From NCBI GenBank assembly GCA_030148505.1, contig JASBTI010000009.1:62001-126000 (forward strand): a stretch of DNA of 64,000 nucleotides, written 5' to 3'. Within the stretch, counting starts at the first letter, position 1; each line of letters begins with the position of its first letter. The notes beneath the pieces were generated by a model that saw only the letters and a program-made list of their open reading frames with translations, ran no database searches and was not told the origin of the DNA. Position numbers and translations under genes: made by a program. The stretch is from Rhodanobacter sp. (GTDB taxonomy: Bacteria > Pseudomonadota > Gammaproteobacteria > Xanthomonadales > Rhodanobacteraceae). Shown in pieces: positions 25,627-34,054 of this stretch.

Positions 25627-26025
25627 TCAAGTGCCTCGAGGAGCAGCAGGTAACGCCGGGACCGGCGTCGGTGCGCCGTTGGCGTCCAGTGCGATCATTA
25701 CGAAGCGGCCGGTGGTGCAGATCTGACGGTCGCCGCTAAGCAGATCCTCCGCGGTCATCTCCACGTCAACTCGCATCGAGCAGCGTCCGACCCCGACCAC
25801 GCTGGCCACAAGTTCTACCAGCTGGCCGGTACGCACCGGTATGCGAAAGCTGACTTCGTCCGAACGTGCCGTGACCACGGTGCGTCGCGCATGACGCGAG
25901 GCGACGATAAACGCCGCTTTGTCCATCCACGCCAGCGCCTGGCCGCCAAACAGCGTGCCCAAATGATTGGTGTGATCGGGGAAAACCATTTCGAGCAGAC
26001 GGACTTCGGGGAAGGGGGTGGTCAT
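25627..26025 (-). CDS. Acyl-CoA thioesterase (hotdog fold)
   Basis: A 132-residue protein of the YciA/ACOT group. MVFPDHTNHLGTLFGGQALAWMDKAAF is the active-site helix region (catalytic Asp/Asn area), followed by TARSDEVSFRIPVRTGQLVEL and RCSMRVDVEMTAEDL. It hydrolyses acyl-CoA to free acid and CoA in the cytosol; chain-length preference cannot be read. The ATG at 26025 is preferred over 26064. It is divergent from the DPP IV-like peptidase gene. Confidence 0.88.
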   Translation of the reverse strand: MTTPFPEVRLLEMVFPDHTNHLGTLFGGQALAWMDKAAFIVASRHARRTVVTARSDEVSFRIPVRTGQLVELVASVVGVGRCSMRVDVEMTAEDLLSGDRQICTTGRFVMIALDANGAPTPVPALPAAPRGT

Positions 26026-26188
26026 GGCAACCAGTCGGCAGAGAGTCGACGTATTCTCCCTCATCGGGAAACAGATGGGACCAATGGCAGGGGTGGCCGC
26101 GGTTGCGGCGCGCTACGATCAGCGGTTGGGACGAACACCGGCCATGGCCGGCACTCGTGAAACATCTTTTCAGGCAGGGGTAGGCAGT

Positions 26189-28525
26189 ATGGTTTCGATG
26201 ATCCGCAGGTTGCGCGTGCCGGGCGCGCTGTTGCTGGCAGCCGTGGCCACGGCTGCGGTGGCACAGGGGCGCACACTCACGGCACACGACTACGCCCGGG
26301 CCGAGCGCTTTCTCGGCTACGCCACCACGCCGCTGGTCGGTCACGACGTGCAGCGGGTGAGCTGGCTGGACGACAATCACTTCTGGTACATCGACCACGA
26401 TGCCTCTGGCGATCACTACCGGGTGATGGATGCCGTTACCGGCAAGGTCGCGCCGGCCTTCGATCAAGCCAAGCTGGCTGTCGCGCTCGGCAAGGCTGCC
26501 GACAAGCCGCTGAAGGCGGACAAGCTCGGCATTCGCGAGTACAGCGTGGCGCCAGATGGCCGTCTGGATGTCCAATTGAAAGACACGCACTATCTGTGCA
26601 GCATCACCACAGCGAGCCCGGTCTGCGTCAGCCGCTCCAGCGCGCTGAAAAGCGGCAGCGAGCCTGGCGTGTTGTCCCCGGACAAGACCTCGGAGGCATT
26701 CGTCCGCGACTGGAACCTGTGGGTGCGCAACGTCGCCAGCGGCAAGGAGACCCAGCTCACTACCGACGGTGTCAAGAATTTCGGCTATGCCACCGACAAT
26801 GCCGGCTGGTTGCACACCAATGGTGCCATCGTCCGCTGGTCACCCGACTCGAAGCGAATTGCCACCTACCAGCAAGATCAGCGCCGGGTCGGCGACATGT
26901 ACCTGGTCGATACCCGGGTCGGCCATTCGCAGCTGCAGCAGTGGAAATACCCCCTGCCAGGCGACAAACACGTGTTCATGATCGAGCCAGTGATCATCGA
27001 CGTCGCCTCGCACAAGCTGGTACGCCTGAAGTTGCCCCCCCAACAACGCCTGTCCAGCCTGTGCGACGACATCAGCTGCAACCGCGACGGCCACTGGGAC
27101 GATGCCAAATGGGCACCGGACGGCAAGACATTGGCATTGGTGACCACCTCCCGCGACCGCAAGCATGAGTGGTTTCGCGTGGCCGATGCCAATACCGGCA
27201 CCGTGCGTACCGCCTTCGAGGAAAGCGTCAAGACCTTCTATGAAAGCGGTCATGGCATGGTCAATTGGCAATATCTGCCGGCGAGCCATGAGGCGGTCTG
27301 GTTCTCCGAGCGCAACAACTGGGGCAACCTGTATCTGTACAATCTCGCCAGTGGCAAGCTGGCGCATGCGATCACGCATGGCGACGGCAACGTCACCAAG
27401 GTGCTTCATCTGGACCGCAAGACACGCATGCTGTGGTTTGTCGGCGTTGGCCGTACACCGGGCGTCAACCCTTACTACCAGCAGTTCTGGAAGGTCGGTC
27501 TCGACGGCGGCAAGCCGCGGTTGCTGACGCCGGAGAACGCCAACCACACGATCATCATGTCGCCCGACGGTCGCCGCTTCGTCGACAGCTATTCGACACC
27601 GACCACGCCGCCGATAACGGTACTGCGTTCGGCGGCGGATGGACACATCATCGCGACGGTGGCAAAAGCGGACATCTCACGCCTGAAGGCAGCCGGCTGG
27701 GTGCCGCCGGTACCGTTCACGGTGACCGCGCGCGATGGCAAGACCACGCTGTACGGGATGATGTTCAAGCCGAGCCACTTCGATCCGCACAAGAAGTATC
27801 CGGTTATCGACTACGTCTATCCCGGCCCACAGACCGGCTCAGTGCGCGGACGCAGCTTCCTGGCAGCGCGCGGTGACCATCAGGCGATGGCCGAGCTTGG
27901 CTTTATCGTGGTGGCGATCGACGGCATGGGTACACCGTGGCGCTCCAAGGCGTTCCACGACACCTGGTACGGGGACATGGGCGACAACACGCTGCCCGAT
28001 CAGGTGGCCGGGCTGCGCGAGCTGGGCAAACGTTACCCTTGGATCGACCTGAGCCGCGTTGGTATCTGGGGCCATTCCGGCGGTGGCAACGCGACCGCCG
28101 ATGCGTTGTTCCGCTACCCCGGTTTCTTCAAGGTGGGCTGGGCCGAAAGCGGCAACCACGACAACCGCAACTACGAGAACGACTGGGGCGAGAAATACCA
28201 GGGCCTGCTGGTTACCCGCAAAGATGGCAGCAGCAACTACGACAACCAGGCCAACCAGGATCTGGCCAGCCATCTCAAGGGTCACCTGATGCTGACCTAC
28301 GGCACCATGGACGACAACGTGCCGCCGTCGAACACGCTGCTGGTGGTGCAGGCGCTGATCAAGGCCAACCGCAATTTCGACATGATCGCGATCCCCAATG
28401 CGCATCATGGGTATGCCGCGGCCACGCCGTACATCACGCGTCGGCGCTGGGATTACTTCGTGCACTACCTGGCCGGCAATACGCCGCCGAAGGACTACGC
28501 GCTGAAGCCATGGCCATGGGACTGA
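26189..28525 (+). CDS. S9 family peptidase, DPP IV-like
   Basis: A 778-residue secreted serine peptidase. The ATG at 26189 has GGGGTAGG just upstream and starts a signal peptide (LRVPGALLLAAVATAAVAQG). Residues ~35-530 form the beta-propeller of the DPP IV N-terminal domain; the C-terminal alpha/beta-hydrolase has the nucleophile in GIWGHSGGGNATADA (Ser630), Asp at about 708 in YGTMDDNVPP and His at about 739-740 in PNAHHGY. It probably removes dipeptides from periplasmic peptides for nutrition. This family is expanded in the Xanthomonadales. A longer reading from 26018 overlaps the thioesterase start and is rejected. Confidence 0.92.
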   Translation: MVSMIRRLRVPGALLLAAVATAAVAQGRTLTAHDYARAERFLGYATTPLVGHDVQRVSWLDDNHFWYIDHDASGDHYRVMDAVTGKVAPAFDQAKLAVALGKAADKPLKADKLGIREYSVAPDGRLDVQLKDTHYLCSITTASPVCVSRSSALKSGSEPGVLSPDKTSEAFVRDWNLWVRNVASGKETQLTTDGVKNFGYATDNAGWLHTNGAIVRWSPDSKRIATYQQDQRRVGDMYLVDTRVGHSQLQQWKYPLPGDKHVFMIEPVIIDVASHKLVRLKLPPQQRLSSLCDDISCNRDGHWDDAKWAPDGKTLALVTTSRDRKHEWFRVADANTGTVRTAFEESVKTFYESGHGMVNWQYLPASHEAVWFSERNNWGNLYLYNLASGKLAHAITHGDGNVTKVLHLDRKTRMLWFVGVGRTPGVNPYYQQFWKVGLDGGKPRLLTPENANHTIIMSPDGRRFVDSYSTPTTPPITVLRSAADGHIIATVAKADISRLKAAGWVPPVPFTVTARDGKTTLYGMMFKPSHFDPHKKYPVIDYVYPGPQTGSVRGRSFLAARGDHQAMAELGFIVVAIDGMGTPWRSKAFHDTWYGDMGDNTLPDQVAGLRELGKRYPWIDLSRVGIWGHSGGGNATADALFRYPGFFKVGWAESGNHDNRNYENDWGEKYQGLLVTRKDGSSNYDNQANQDLASHLKGHLMLTYGTMDDNVPPSNTLLVVQALIKANRNFDMIAIPNAHHGYAAATPYITRRRWDYFVHYLAGNTPPKDYALKPWPWD

Positions 28526-28535
28526 GCTGATCTTG

Positions 28536-28569
28536 CCTGCTGCTCTGCGGTATACCGCAGGGCAGCAGG
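28536..28569. terminator. Hairpin between convergent peptidase and nrdB genes
   Basis: A nearly perfect stem (CCTGCTGC T CTGCGG / CCGCAG G GCAGCAGG) fills the 45-bp gap between the stop codons. No T-tract is present; it could serve as a bidirectional 3'-end hairpin. Confidence 0.55.
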
Positions 28570-28570
28570 A

Positions 28571-29596
28571 TCAGAACGCCATGTCGAAAGCCACCTCGCC
28601 CTGCACGCCGACCTGGTAGGCCGAGACGCGGCGTTCGAAGAAGTTGGTGACTTCCTGCACGTCCTGCAGGTCCATGAAGTCGAACGGATTCGTGGCGCCG
28701 TATTTTTTCGGCATGTCGAGCTGGGCAAAGCGCTGGTCGGCGCAGTATTCGAGGTACTGGCGCATGTCTCTTGCCGACAGACCGGCGACGCCGCCGGAGA
28801 GCACGTCCTCGGCGAACAGCGTTTCGCAGGCGATCGCGTCTTCCATCATGGCTTCGATCTCGGTACGCATGCTGTCGTCGAACAGTTCCGGCTCCTGCTC
28901 GCGCACCGTGCGCACCACCTCGAACGCAAACGCCATGTGGCCCGACTCGTCGCGGAATACCCAGTTGGTGCCGGCAGCCAGTCCATGCAGCAGGCCGCGC
29001 GAGCGTAGGAAGTAGACATAGGCGAAGGCGGCGTAGAAGAACAGGCCTTCGATGCAGGCGGCGAAGCAGATCAGGTTGAGCAGGAACTGCCGCCGGTGCT
29101 CGCGCGTGTCCAGACGTGCGAGGTGCTGAATCGAATCGATCCACTTGAAGCAGAACGCGCCCTTGGCGCGGATCGAGGGGATGTTCTCGATCGCGGCGAA
29201 TGCCTTGTTGCGTTCGGCCGGATCGGGGATGTAGGTGTCGAGCAAGGTGAGGTAGAACTGCACATGCAGCGATTCCTCATACAGCTGGCGCGACAGATAC
29301 ATGCGCGCTTCGGGCGCGTTGATGTGCTGGTACAGGTTCAGCACCAGGTTGTTCGAGACGATGGTATCGCCGGTGGCGAAGAACGCCACCAGTCGTTGGA
29401 TCAGGTGGCGGTCGGCGGCTGACATCTTCGAAGCCAGGTCGCTGGTGTCGGTCGAGAAATCCACCTCCTCCACGGTCCAGGTGTTGCGTATCGCGTTGCG
29501 ATACATCTCGTAGAAACCGGGGTAGCGCATCGGGCGCAGGGTGAGTTCGAAACCCGGGTCGAGGATATGGGCGTTGCGGGTGGGTTGAGCGGACAT
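28571..29596 (-). CDS. nrdB: Class Ia ribonucleotide reductase, beta subunit
   Basis: A 341-residue ferritin-like subunit that carries the diiron-tyrosyl radical. All ligands are seen: Asp77 (FFATGDTIVSNN), Glu108 and His111 (LYEESLHVQFY), Glu183 (CIEGLFFYAAF), Glu217 and His220 (FRDESGH); the radical Tyr is Tyr115, four residues after His111 as in E. coli Tyr122. It pairs with NrdA to make dNDPs aerobically. Unusually, a 556-bp spacer with a repeat-flanked antisense GIY-YIG gene separates it from nrdA. The C-terminus ends in Phe, fitting docking to NrdA. Confidence 0.96.
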   Translation of the reverse strand: MSAQPTRNAHILDPGFELTLRPMRYPGFYEMYRNAIRNTWTVEEVDFSTDTSDLASKMSAADRHLIQRLVAFFATGDTIVSNNLVLNLYQHINAPEARMYLSRQLYEESLHVQFYLTLLDTYIPDPAERNKAFAAIENIPSIRAKGAFCFKWIDSIQHLARLDTREHRRQFLLNLICFAACIEGLFFYAAFAYVYFLRSRGLLHGLAAGTNWVFRDESGHMAFAFEVVRTVREQEPELFDDSMRTEIEAMMEDAIACETLFAEDVLSGGVAGLSARDMRQYLEYCADQRFAQLDMPKKYGATNPFDFMDLQDVQEVTNFFERRVSAYQVGVQGEVAFDMAF

Positions 29597-29643
29597 GGTT
29601 TTTCCCGAAAAGTGTTGCGGTCGTGAGTCGTTGGGGTTTTTAC

Positions 29644-29740
29644 CGTCATCCCAGCGAAGGCTGGGAACCAGTGACTTCGGATTTCACCGCAATGTCGTGT
29701 AGGGCAAAGGCTCTGGATCCCAGCGTTCGCTGGGATGACG
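29644..29740. repeat. Dispersed REP-like repeat, copy 2 (inverted pair)
   Basis: CGTCATCCCAGCGAA (29644-29658) and TTCGCTGGGATGACG (29726-29740) are perfect 15-bp inverted repeats. Each half is itself a hairpin (CCCAGCgaagGCTGGG at 29650-29665, CCCAGCGttCGCTGGG at 29719-29734). The architecture of two inverted hairpins about 60 bp apart is that of a BIME-like unit. It lies between the nrdB start and the GIY-YIG gene. Confidence 0.8.
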
Positions 29741-29793
29741 GGCGGTTCATTGGTAAGTTTTGGATCACTCAGCAACAAGGATGGGTTCACCGC

Positions 29794-30090
29794 ATGCAAG
29801 AGCGACATCCATGCGTTTATATCCTTGCCAGTCATCGCAACGGCACGTTGTATGGGGGTGTGACTTCCAGCCTGCCAATACGCATCTGGCAGCATCGAAA
29901 CGGCGTGGTCGAGGGCTTCACCGTGCGTCATCACGTGCACGATCTCGTCTGGTTCGAGATGCACCAGACCATGAACTCGGCAATCGCCCGCGAGAAGGCG
30001 ATCAAGGCGTGGAAGCGTGTGTGGAAGATCAAGCTCATCGAAGAGTCGAATCCGTATTGGCGTGACTTGTACGCAGAGCTCTGCGGATAA
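29794..30090 (+). CDS. Small GIY-YIG endonuclease-family protein
   Basis: A 98-residue single-domain protein. HPCVYILASHRNGTLYGG is the GIY-YIG strand pair (here VYI and LYGG, so the second motif reads YGG instead of YIG); Arg30 in IRIWQHRNG is the catalytic Arg position and Glu68 in AIAREKAIKAWKR the metal-binding Glu. Related UPF0213-type proteins are stand-alone nucleases of unsettled role. The ATG at 29794 is chosen because the longer frame from 29623 only translates the upstream repeat. The gene is antisense to and between nrdA and nrdB and is flanked on both sides by the same repeat family, suggesting insertion as a unit. Confidence 0.85.
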   Translation: MQERHPCVYILASHRNGTLYGGVTSSLPIRIWQHRNGVVEGFTVRHHVHDLVWFEMHQTMNSAIAREKAIKAWKRVWKIKLIEESNPYWRDLYAELCG

Positions 30091-30119
30091 GCCCATACCT
30101 CCTCAGCGTCTTCCAAGCC

Positions 30120-30137
30120 TTCGCTGGGAGGACGGCG
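30120..30137. repeat. Dispersed REP-like repeat, half-copy 3
   Basis: TTCGCTGGGAGGACGGCG closely matches TTCGCTGGGATGACGGGCGG of the upstream copy, in the same orientation, and lies 30 bp beyond the GIY-YIG stop. It closes the bracket around that gene and sits 16 bp from the nrdA stop. Confidence 0.7.
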
Positions 30138-30152
30138 TTGAAGGGAGATTGC

Positions 30153-32606
30153 TCACTGGCACGCCTCGCAATATTCCGGATTTTCCAGGGAACAAATCAC
30201 CGCCGCACTGGCCTGTGCCTGGTCCGACACCGTGGTCTTGGCGATTTTCGTCGCCGGTCGGGAGCGCAGGTAGTAGGTGGTCTTGATGCCGGCTTTCCAC
30301 GCGAACATGTACATCGAGCTGAGTTGCCCGATGTTGGGGCTTTCCATGAACAGGTTCAGCGACTGGCTCTGGTCGATATACGCGCCGCGGGCAGCGGCCA
30401 GCTCGATCAGGGATTTTTGCGGCAGTTCCCACACGGTGCGGTAGATTGCGCGCAGCCGTTGCGGGATCGCGGTGATGCCTTGGATCGAGCCGTCGGCCCG
30501 TTTGATCGCATCGCGGATCTCGGGTGTCCACAGGCCCAGCGTCTTCAACTCATCGGCGAGGTGGCGGTTGACCTGCAGGAAGTCGCCGGACAGCGTCTCG
30601 CGCTTGAACAGGTTGCTGACCTGCGGCTCGATGCATTCGTAGCAGCCGGCGATCGAGGCGATCGTGGCGGTGGGGGCGATCGCGATCAGCAACGAGTTGC
30701 GCAGGCCGTGTTCTCTTATGCGCTCGCGCAAGGCCTCCCAGCGGGCATGATCGTGGGGCATGGTATTCGGCCAATGGTCGAACTGCAGTTCGCCGTTCGC
30801 CGCGCGGCTTTCGGCAAAGCCGGGGTGGGCGCCTTCTGTTTCCGCCAATTCGCATGACATGGCCAGCGCATGGAAGTAGATCTCCTCGGCGATACGCGTG
30901 GACAGCTGCAGCGCCTCGGCCGAATCGAACGGTAGCCGTAGCGAGAAAAATACATCCTGCAGGCCCATCACACCGAGTCCGACCGGTCGCCATTTCATGT
31001 TGGCGTTGCGGGCGGTGTCGATCGGATAGAAGTTGAGGTCGATCACCCGGTTGAGTTGACGCACCGCGGTGCGCACGGTAGCGGCAAGCTGTTCGAAGTC
31101 GAATGCGCCGTCGTTCAGATGCCGGGACAGGTTGACCGACCCGAGGTTGCACACAGCGGTTTCGCTGGCCGAACTGACTTCGAGGATCTCGGTACACAGG
31201 TTCGACAGATGGATCACATTGTCGGCGTGAGCGGTCTGGTTGCTGGTGGCATTGCAGCGGTCTTTGAAAGCCATCCAGCCGTTGCCGGTCTGTGCCAAAG
31301 TGCGCATCATGCGGGCATACAGTTCGCGCGCCTTGACGGTCTTCACCGCCAGCCCGCTGGCCTCGGCTTCGCGGTACGCCTGGTCAAACTTTTCGCCCCA
31401 GCAATCGACCAGGTGCGGCACCACCTTGGGATCGAACAGCGACCAGTCGCCATCACTCTCGACCCGGCGCATGAATTCGTCGGGAATCCAGTTGGCAATA
31501 TTGAGATTGTGCGCACGGCGGGCGTCGTCGCCGGTATTGTCGCGCAGCTCAAGGAAGTCCTCGATGTCGGCGTGCCACGATTCCAGGTATACGCAGGCGG
31601 CGCCCTTGCGTTTGCCACCCTGGTTGACTGCGGCGACCGAGGCATCCAGCGTCTTCAGCCACGGCAGCAGACCGTTCGAATGACCATTGGTGCCGCGGAT
31701 AAGCGAGCCGCGCGAGCGCACACGGGTATAGGCCAGGCCGATGCCGCCGGCGAACTTGCTGAGCTTGGCCACATCCGCGTACTTGTCGTAAATCGACTCC
31801 AGCGAGTCGATGGGCGAATCGAGCAGATAGCATGAGCTGAGCTGCTCGTGACGGGTGCCGGCGTTGAATAGCGTCGGCGAACTGGCGATGTATTCCAGTG
31901 ACGAGAGCAGGCGATACAGCTCCAGCGTTTCACCGATGTCGTTGCCGCCGAGCGCACAGGCGACCCGCATGAAGAAGTACTGTGGCGTCTCGATCACCGC
32001 CCGCTGCTGCGGGTGGCGCAGCAGATAGCGGTCGTACACCGTACGCAGGCCAAAATACTCGAAGCGCCGGTTGGCCAGGGGATCGATCGCATCATTGAGC
32101 TTGCGCGCATTGACGGTGACAAAGTCGCGCAAGCGTTCATTGAGGATGCCCAGTTCGCTGCCGCGCGTGACCGACTGCGAGAAGCTCTGGATTTCCTGGC
32201 CGCTGACTTCCTTGTCGATAAACGCACCGAGCAGGCGGGCGGCGAGCTGGCCGTACTCGGGCTCCTCGGCGGTGAGCGCGGCGGCGGTGCGGATCGACAG
32301 CTGGTCGAGTTCTTGGGTGGTGGCGCCGTCGTACAAGCCGCCGATGGTCTTCAGCGCCACCCGCAGCGGATCGACCGCGTGCAGGCCGTCGGCGCTGCGG
32401 GTTACCGCCTTGACGATCTTGTTGACGTCGACGCTCTCCTGGCCGCCGTTGCGCTTGGTCACGTGCATCTGGCCGGGGTTGTGCGGCGGCGTCAGGGCGA
32501 AGCCAGTCTGCGGCGCCAGCGCGGTCGTGGCCTCGCTGGCCGGTGGGGTGAATGAGTCGGCACGCGCGATGGAATGCTCGCGTTCAGCGGTATCGAGTGC
32601 TTGCAT
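30153..32606 (-). CDS. nrdA: Class Ia ribonucleotide reductase, alpha subunit
   Basis: An 817-residue catalytic subunit. A ~45-residue Ala/Pro-rich extension precedes the ATP-cone (MHVTKRNGGQESVDVNKIVK, residues ~47-140), so activity regulation by ATP/dATP is expected. Active-site residues are Cys259 (LSSCYLLDSP), Asn469, Cys471 (thiyl radical) and Glu473 in SNLCTEIL, and Cys486 in AVCNLGSVNL; the radical-transfer tyrosines are Tyr778/779. The C-terminal Cys pair (Cys813/Cys816) is present for thioredoxin or glutaredoxin re-reduction. A cobalamin riboswitch precedes it. It should form an operon with nrdB, now interrupted by an antisense insertion. Confidence 0.96.
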   Translation of the reverse strand: MQALDTAEREHSIARADSFTPPASEATTALAPQTGFALTPPHNPGQMHVTKRNGGQESVDVNKIVKAVTRSADGLHAVDPLRVALKTIGGLYDGATTQELDQLSIRTAAALTAEEPEYGQLAARLLGAFIDKEVSGQEIQSFSQSVTRGSELGILNERLRDFVTVNARKLNDAIDPLANRRFEYFGLRTVYDRYLLRHPQQRAVIETPQYFFMRVACALGGNDIGETLELYRLLSSLEYIASSPTLFNAGTRHEQLSSCYLLDSPIDSLESIYDKYADVAKLSKFAGGIGLAYTRVRSRGSLIRGTNGHSNGLLPWLKTLDASVAAVNQGGKRKGAACVYLESWHADIEDFLELRDNTGDDARRAHNLNIANWIPDEFMRRVESDGDWSLFDPKVVPHLVDCWGEKFDQAYREAEASGLAVKTVKARELYARMMRTLAQTGNGWMAFKDRCNATSNQTAHADNVIHLSNLCTEILEVSSASETAVCNLGSVNLSRHLNDGAFDFEQLAATVRTAVRQLNRVIDLNFYPIDTARNANMKWRPVGLGVMGLQDVFFSLRLPFDSAEALQLSTRIAEEIYFHALAMSCELAETEGAHPGFAESRAANGELQFDHWPNTMPHDHARWEALRERIREHGLRNSLLIAIAPTATIASIAGCYECIEPQVSNLFKRETLSGDFLQVNRHLADELKTLGLWTPEIRDAIKRADGSIQGITAIPQRLRAIYRTVWELPQKSLIELAAARGAYIDQSQSLNLFMESPNIGQLSSMYMFAWKAGIKTTYYLRSRPATKIAKTTVSDQAQASAAVICSLENPEYCEACQ

Positions 32607-32613
32607 GGTGGGT

Positions 32614-32680
32614 GGCTCCCGGCATGGATATCAAACACCTGCTCCCGCGCGCAGGGCCTGAAGCGATGACATCCGGGAGC
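32614..32680 (-). promoter_or_regulatory. Stem sequestering the nrdA ribosome binding site
   Basis: On the minus strand GCTCCCGG (32673-32680) can pair perfectly with CCGGGAGC (32615-32622), which contains the nrdA Shine-Dalgarno GGGAG. A second GGGAGC in the loop (32641-32647) offers an alternative partner. This is a plausible expression platform for the cobalamin riboswitch just upstream. Confidence 0.55.
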
Positions 32681-32773
32681 GCCACGCAACGCCGACGCCT
32701 GGCGGCCGACGGCATTGCGACGTGCCTCCCCGCGGAAGCCATCACCACTCATCAAGGCACGTTCACCCCGATG

Positions 32774-32979
32774 TGCCGGCAGGTCTTCGGACTTGTGGAC
32801 ATGGGCCTATTTGGCCCTTGGGCCCATTTTGGCCCGCCTACTTCCTGTCGCTTCCCAGGCATGGCAGCCCAGTGCATGTGAGAGGTTTCGTTTCCACTTT
32901 ACCGCTGCGGGGCAGTTCCGGAGTTACACCGGATTCCCTTTTAAGCTCGCCCGACGATTACGTCTGGGCAGGCACCGAC
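32774..32979 (-). promoter_or_regulatory. Cobalamin (B12) riboswitch upstream of nrdA
   Basis: Read on the minus strand the segment has the conserved B12-element blocks in order: GGTGCCTGCCC at the 5' side (32968-32978), GGGAATCCGGTGTAACTCCG with GAACTGCCCCGCAGCGGT following, GCTGCCATGCCTGGGAAGCG, and AAGTCCGAAGACCTGCCGGC at the 3' end. The class is well established as an adenosylcobalamin sensor that represses expression on binding. Its location 168 bp before nrdA implies that B12 shuts down the B12-independent class Ia reductase, which makes sense if a B12-dependent class II enzyme exists elsewhere. Confidence 0.93.
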
Positions 32980-33116
32980 GGCCACAACATATCGGGTGTT
33001 ACGGGCGCGGTCAACCCAATAGCTTGTGTATGAACGGGCGCGCCGGGCAAAGCGGCAAGGCCTCTCGCCGCGGCGGCGGACCAAGACTGATCCCCCGCCC
33101 ATAGTGCCATGCGGAT

Positions 33117-33611
<495 letters not shown>

Positions 33612-33646
33612 CTAGACTTTATTCCGACGAGATCGAGGCGCTGTCC

Positions 33647-33907
33647 ATGATGGGCAAGCAGGACATCGACAAGATTGCCCTGCGACTTGTGTCGTTGGTA
33701 CCGCCAGGACTGGCAGAGGCGCAACAGGATTTGCGAGCCAACTTCCAGGACGTGCTGGCACAAGGATTGCGCCGCCTCGAGCTGGTCACCCGCGAAGAAT
33801 TCGACGTCCAGTGCCAGGTACTCGCACGTACCCGGGCCAAGGTCGACGAATTGGAACGGCGCGTGGCCGAGCTTGAGACCATCGCAGCAAGCCGCGGGAA
33901 ATCGTAA
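33647..33907 (+). CDS. ubiK: Ubiquinone biosynthesis accessory factor UbiK
   Basis: An 86-residue protein of the YqiC/BMFP family. QDIDKIALRLVSLVPPGLAE, QQDLRANFQDVLAQGLRRLE and REEFDVQCQVLARTRAKVDE followed by a coiled coil (LERRVAELETIA) give the classic amphipathic helix plus C-terminal coiled coil. In E. coli UbiK works with UbiJ, also in this window, in the soluble aerobic ubiquinone metabolon. The ATG at 33647 has GAGG eight bases upstream; the next codon is also ATG. It is divergent from the PII gene and followed by a strong terminator. Confidence 0.9.
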   Translation: MMGKQDIDKIALRLVSLVPPGLAEAQQDLRANFQDVLAQGLRRLELVTREEFDVQCQVLARTRAKVDELERRVAELETIAASRGKS

Positions 33908-33925
33908 CGCCAAGGCTCCCGGGAG

Positions 33926-33978
33926 CCGCCCCCGATCCGTCACCCTCACCCCGAGAACGATCGGGGGCGGTTATTTTT
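33926..33978 (+). terminator. Rho-independent terminator of ubiK
   Basis: A perfect 12-bp stem CCGCCCCCGATC (33926-33937) / GATCGGGGGCGG (33959-33970) is followed by TTATTTTTCC. Confidence 0.9.
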
Positions 33979-34054
33979 CCAGTCACTGTCGAGGGAATCG
34001 CTCGATGCCCGTGCGAATCAGCGGCCGAAAAGTCTCCTGGCGGCCTGCGAACGC

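Noticed and set aside
29623-29793. 57-codon N-terminal extension of the GIY-YIG gene
   Set aside because: It translates the palindromic repeat; the GIY-YIG domain starts right after the ATG at 29794.
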